Shown here: piece after piece, positions 62,173 to 64,000 of the stretch
How the letters are laid out: each line of letters opens with the position of its first letter
How positions within the stretch are numbered: the first letter of the stretch is position 1
Assembly (NCBI RefSeq): GCF_016775155.1
Contig: NZ_JAEUGD010000058.1
Coordinates: 1 to 64,000, forward strand
Direction of reading: 5' to 3'
Length of the DNA: 64,000 nucleotides
DNA from: Fulvivirga marina
Lineage (GTDB): Bacteria; Bacteroidota; Bacteroidia; Cytophagales; Cyclobacteriaceae
The notes under the pieces: generated by a model
Databases searched by the model: none
What the model was told of the DNA's origin: nothing
The model's input: only the letters and a program-made list of their open reading frames with translations
Position numbers and translations under genes: made by a program

Positions 62173-62832
62173 TTAGGTCATAGATACCTGCGCCAGTTTA
62201 ACGTTCACTCCCGGCTTAAGCATTATCCTCTTTCTTATTCGGCTCAACGACTCAGGCTTAACACCTAAATAGCTTGCCAGCTGATATTGGGGCACTCTGT
62301 TCAACAAGTCAGGTCTTGTCTCTAATAAGTTCAAATAACGCTCTTCAGGGCTGGAGGTAATATACTTGGCCAGTATTTCCTGATAGTCACCCAACTGCTC
62401 CTCTACCCCTATCCGGCACAATGATTCAAATCTTGGATATTTCTTATATAACTTTTCCTCTTTCTCAAAAGACATTACGGATAACACTGTATCCTCTACA
62501 CAAGACAGGTAATGAGTTGATGGCATTTTTTTAGTGGCACTTGCAAACGAGGCTATGGGCTGATCTTCAGTATAGAAAAAGGTCGTTTTCTCCTCTCCAT
62601 CAATAAAGTAATATTGCCTTACACACCCTTTCAAATTCAAGTAGCACTCTGTGGCTATTTCTCCAGCCTCCAACAATATCGTCCCTGCTTTATATGCTCG
62701 GATTTCAATAGCTGCTGAAATCGCCTGCAATTCTTCCTCGGTAAGGCTAACTTCTCCGAGGCATTTATCCATTTGATCTTTATAAGCTGACAATCCTACC
62801 CCTTCTATTGCCCCTTCGTTTGTATCTCTCAT
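62173..62832 (-). CDS. Crp/Fnr family transcriptional regulator
   Basis: 219 residues with a cyclic-nucleotide-binding-like domain (about 35-140, including LKGCVRQYYFIDGEEKTTFFYTEDQPI) and a C-terminal HTH (YQLASYLGVKPESLSRIRKRIM). Closely similar in layout to the regulator at 7114-7695. It follows the MDR oxidoreductase gene by 43 nt on the same strand, so the two probably form an operon. Confidence 0.9.
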   Translation of the reverse strand: MRDTNEGAIEGVGLSAYKDQMDKCLGEVSLTEEELQAISAAIEIRAYKAGTILLEAGEIATECYLNLKGCVRQYYFIDGEEKTTFFYTEDQPIASFASATKKMPSTHYLSCVEDTVLSVMSFEKEEKLYKKYPRFESLCRIGVEEQLGDYQEILAKYITSSPEERYLNLLETRPDLLNRVPQYQLASYLGVKPESLSRIRKRIMLKPGVNVKLAQVSMT

Positions 62833-62875
62833 TTTAGTTCTTCATTAGATTATCATTTCTACTATTCCGCAAGAC

Positions 62876-63838
62876 TTATTCATCTGCAACTTTTAAAACC
62901 AAACAACCTTTTTTATGGCCGCTTTCTACATATCGGTGAGCTTCAACTACCTGCTCTAATGGGTAGCACTTATCTATAATCGATTTTATTTTTCCTTCCT
63001 TAAGCAATGTTGCGAGATAACGCAGATCTTGCGGAGTCTCCTCTGCAAAATCAAAAATCACATTCTTTCCGCTCCATTTCGCCTTGATCATTTTAACCGG
63101 ACTCGGATTGGCCAACAGGTAACACCCATCATCTTTGAGTATGCCTAAGCCTTTTGAAAATGGTGTGCTGTAGATCAAGTCAAATATAACATCATACTTT
63201 TGGTCATTTTCAAAATAATTCTCTCGGGTATAGTCAATTACATGATCTGCTCCAAGTGACAATAACATATCCAGCTTATCTCCGCTATCAACAGCTGTTA
63301 CTTCTGCTCCATAGTTTTTGGCAAGTTGCACAGCATAGGTACCTATGCTGCCTCCTCCCCCAATGATCAATACCTTTTGTCCGGGCCGGATGTTGGCCTT
63401 TCTTAAAAAATGTAGGGCATTAATCCCTCCTACCGGCAGGGTCGCGGCATCTTCATGGCTTACTTCAACGGGCTTTACAGCCATGTTTTTAGGATCTCGG
63501 CTCATATATTCCGCATTGGCTCCCATATACATACCTCCAGTACCAAAAATATGATCTCCTTCTCTGAATGAAGTTACTTTGCCCCCCACAGCCTCTACTA
63601 CTCCCGAAAACTCAGCTCCTGCTACCAACTTTCTGGGCTTGTTGAAACCCATAAACAGACGTAAAGGGATGCGTGTCCATAAAGGTAACGTCATACCCCT
63701 GATCTCACAGTCTCCCATAATCACTGTTGAAGCATGAACCTTAATGAGTACTTCATTCTCTTTAGGCGATGGTTTTTCCACTTCCTTAACTTGGAGAACA
63801 TCCGGAGGACCATATCGAGTGACAATAGTTGCTTTCAT
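62876..63838 (-). CDS. NAD(P)-dependent MDR oxidoreductase
   Basis: 320-residue zinc-free MDR enzyme. GroES-like domain with LVAGAEFSGVVEAVGG and REGDHIFG; nucleotide site IIGGGGSIGTYAVQLAKNYGAEVTAVD (about 154-180). Same length and branch as 58616-59578, but only moderately similar in the central part. Substrate unknown. It is upstream of the Crp/Fnr gene. The remaining 160 nt to the window end show no gene. Confidence 0.9.
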   Translation of the reverse strand: MKATIVTRYGPPDVLQVKEVEKPSPKENEVLIKVHASTVIMGDCEIRGMTLPLWTRIPLRLFMGFNKPRKLVAGAEFSGVVEAVGGKVTSFREGDHIFGTGGMYMGANAEYMSRDPKNMAVKPVEVSHEDAATLPVGGINALHFLRKANIRPGQKVLIIGGGGSIGTYAVQLAKNYGAEVTAVDSGDKLDMLLSLGADHVIDYTRENYFENDQKYDVIFDLIYSTPFSKGLGILKDDGCYLLANPSPVKMIKAKWSGKNVIFDFAEETPQDLRYLATLLKEGKIKSIIDKCYPLEQVVEAHRYVESGHKKGCLVLKVADE

Positions 63839-64000
63839 ATTTTAGGTTTTAGGTTATTATAATTGGAATGTAATTAGTCAGGTTTAACCCTGCAATGAAT
63901 TAATCATAATTAAACATTACATCCTCGTAAAAAATGATAAGTGATATATACGGCGGCTTGATGGTCAGGGTTTGGGGTGGATGCACATGACCATAAATGC

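Overview
The window is a chromosomal segment of a Bacteroidota bacterium, most likely an environmental member of the Cytophagales. The support is a SusC/SusD pair, two secreted proteins with type IX secretion (T9SS) C-terminal tails, several roughly 800-residue FtsX-like permeases of the Bacteroidota type, TAnnTTTG-type promoter boxes, AT-rich spacers and no replication or phage functions. The genus cannot be named from sequence alone. I see no rRNA, tRNA, CRISPR array, transposase or integrase.

Layout. (1) 1-7.7 kb: housekeeping and stress genes (KptA RNA phosphotransferase, GH13 glucosidase lipoprotein, fatty-acid hydroxylase-like membrane protein, TonB-domain protein, GNAT, DEAD-box helicase, VF530 protein, metallo-beta-lactamase-fold hydrolase, Crp/Fnr regulator) plus a relic of a YCII-like gene. 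(2) 7.9-17 kb: three tandem FtsX/MacB-type permeases, divergent from a sigma-54 activator response regulator, with a repeated GATACA element between them. (3) 17-26.8 kb: a secreted M28 peptidase, a gene broken by a frameshift, a J-domain/KTSC protein, a PNPOx-like protein, a ceramidase-like hydrolase, a small lipoprotein, and then a gene-poor stretch with dispersed repeats and two tandem copies of an unusual ~520-bp module. (4) 26.9-55.4 kb: a large polysaccharide utilisation locus. (5) 55.6-64 kb: VanW-like protein, small enzymes, a MarR-GNAT pair with a striking operator, two MDR oxidoreductases, a TonB-dependent receptor and another Crp/Fnr regulator.

The polysaccharide locus reads as a (galacto)(gluco)mannan system. 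Outside the cell, GH26 and GH5 mannanases, a GH9 endoglucanase and a second GH5 enzyme cut the backbone, GH27 removes galactose side chains, and a CE2-like and a SASA-type esterase remove acetyl groups. SusC/SusD and an IPT/TIG lipoprotein bind and import oligosaccharides. A sodium-solute symporter, a cellobiose 2-epimerase-type enzyme and a GH130 mannosylglucose phosphorylase form a tight operon that converts mannobiose to mannosylglucose and then to mannose 1-phosphate plus glucose. A GH3 enzyme without a signal peptide probably handles beta-glucosides. An AraC-type regulator and an inserted two-component system are candidate regulators.

The most unusual element is the duplicated module at 24763-25285 and 25522-26042. 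Each copy has a promoter box, a 73-nt foldable element, two overlapping small ORFs and a terminator-like hairpin. In each copy an internal 11-nt segment is exactly complementary to the start-codon region of the second ORF and also to a segment next to the predicted transcript start. The variable bases of these three segments have changed together between copies. This suggests either an RNA switch or co-evolving operators.
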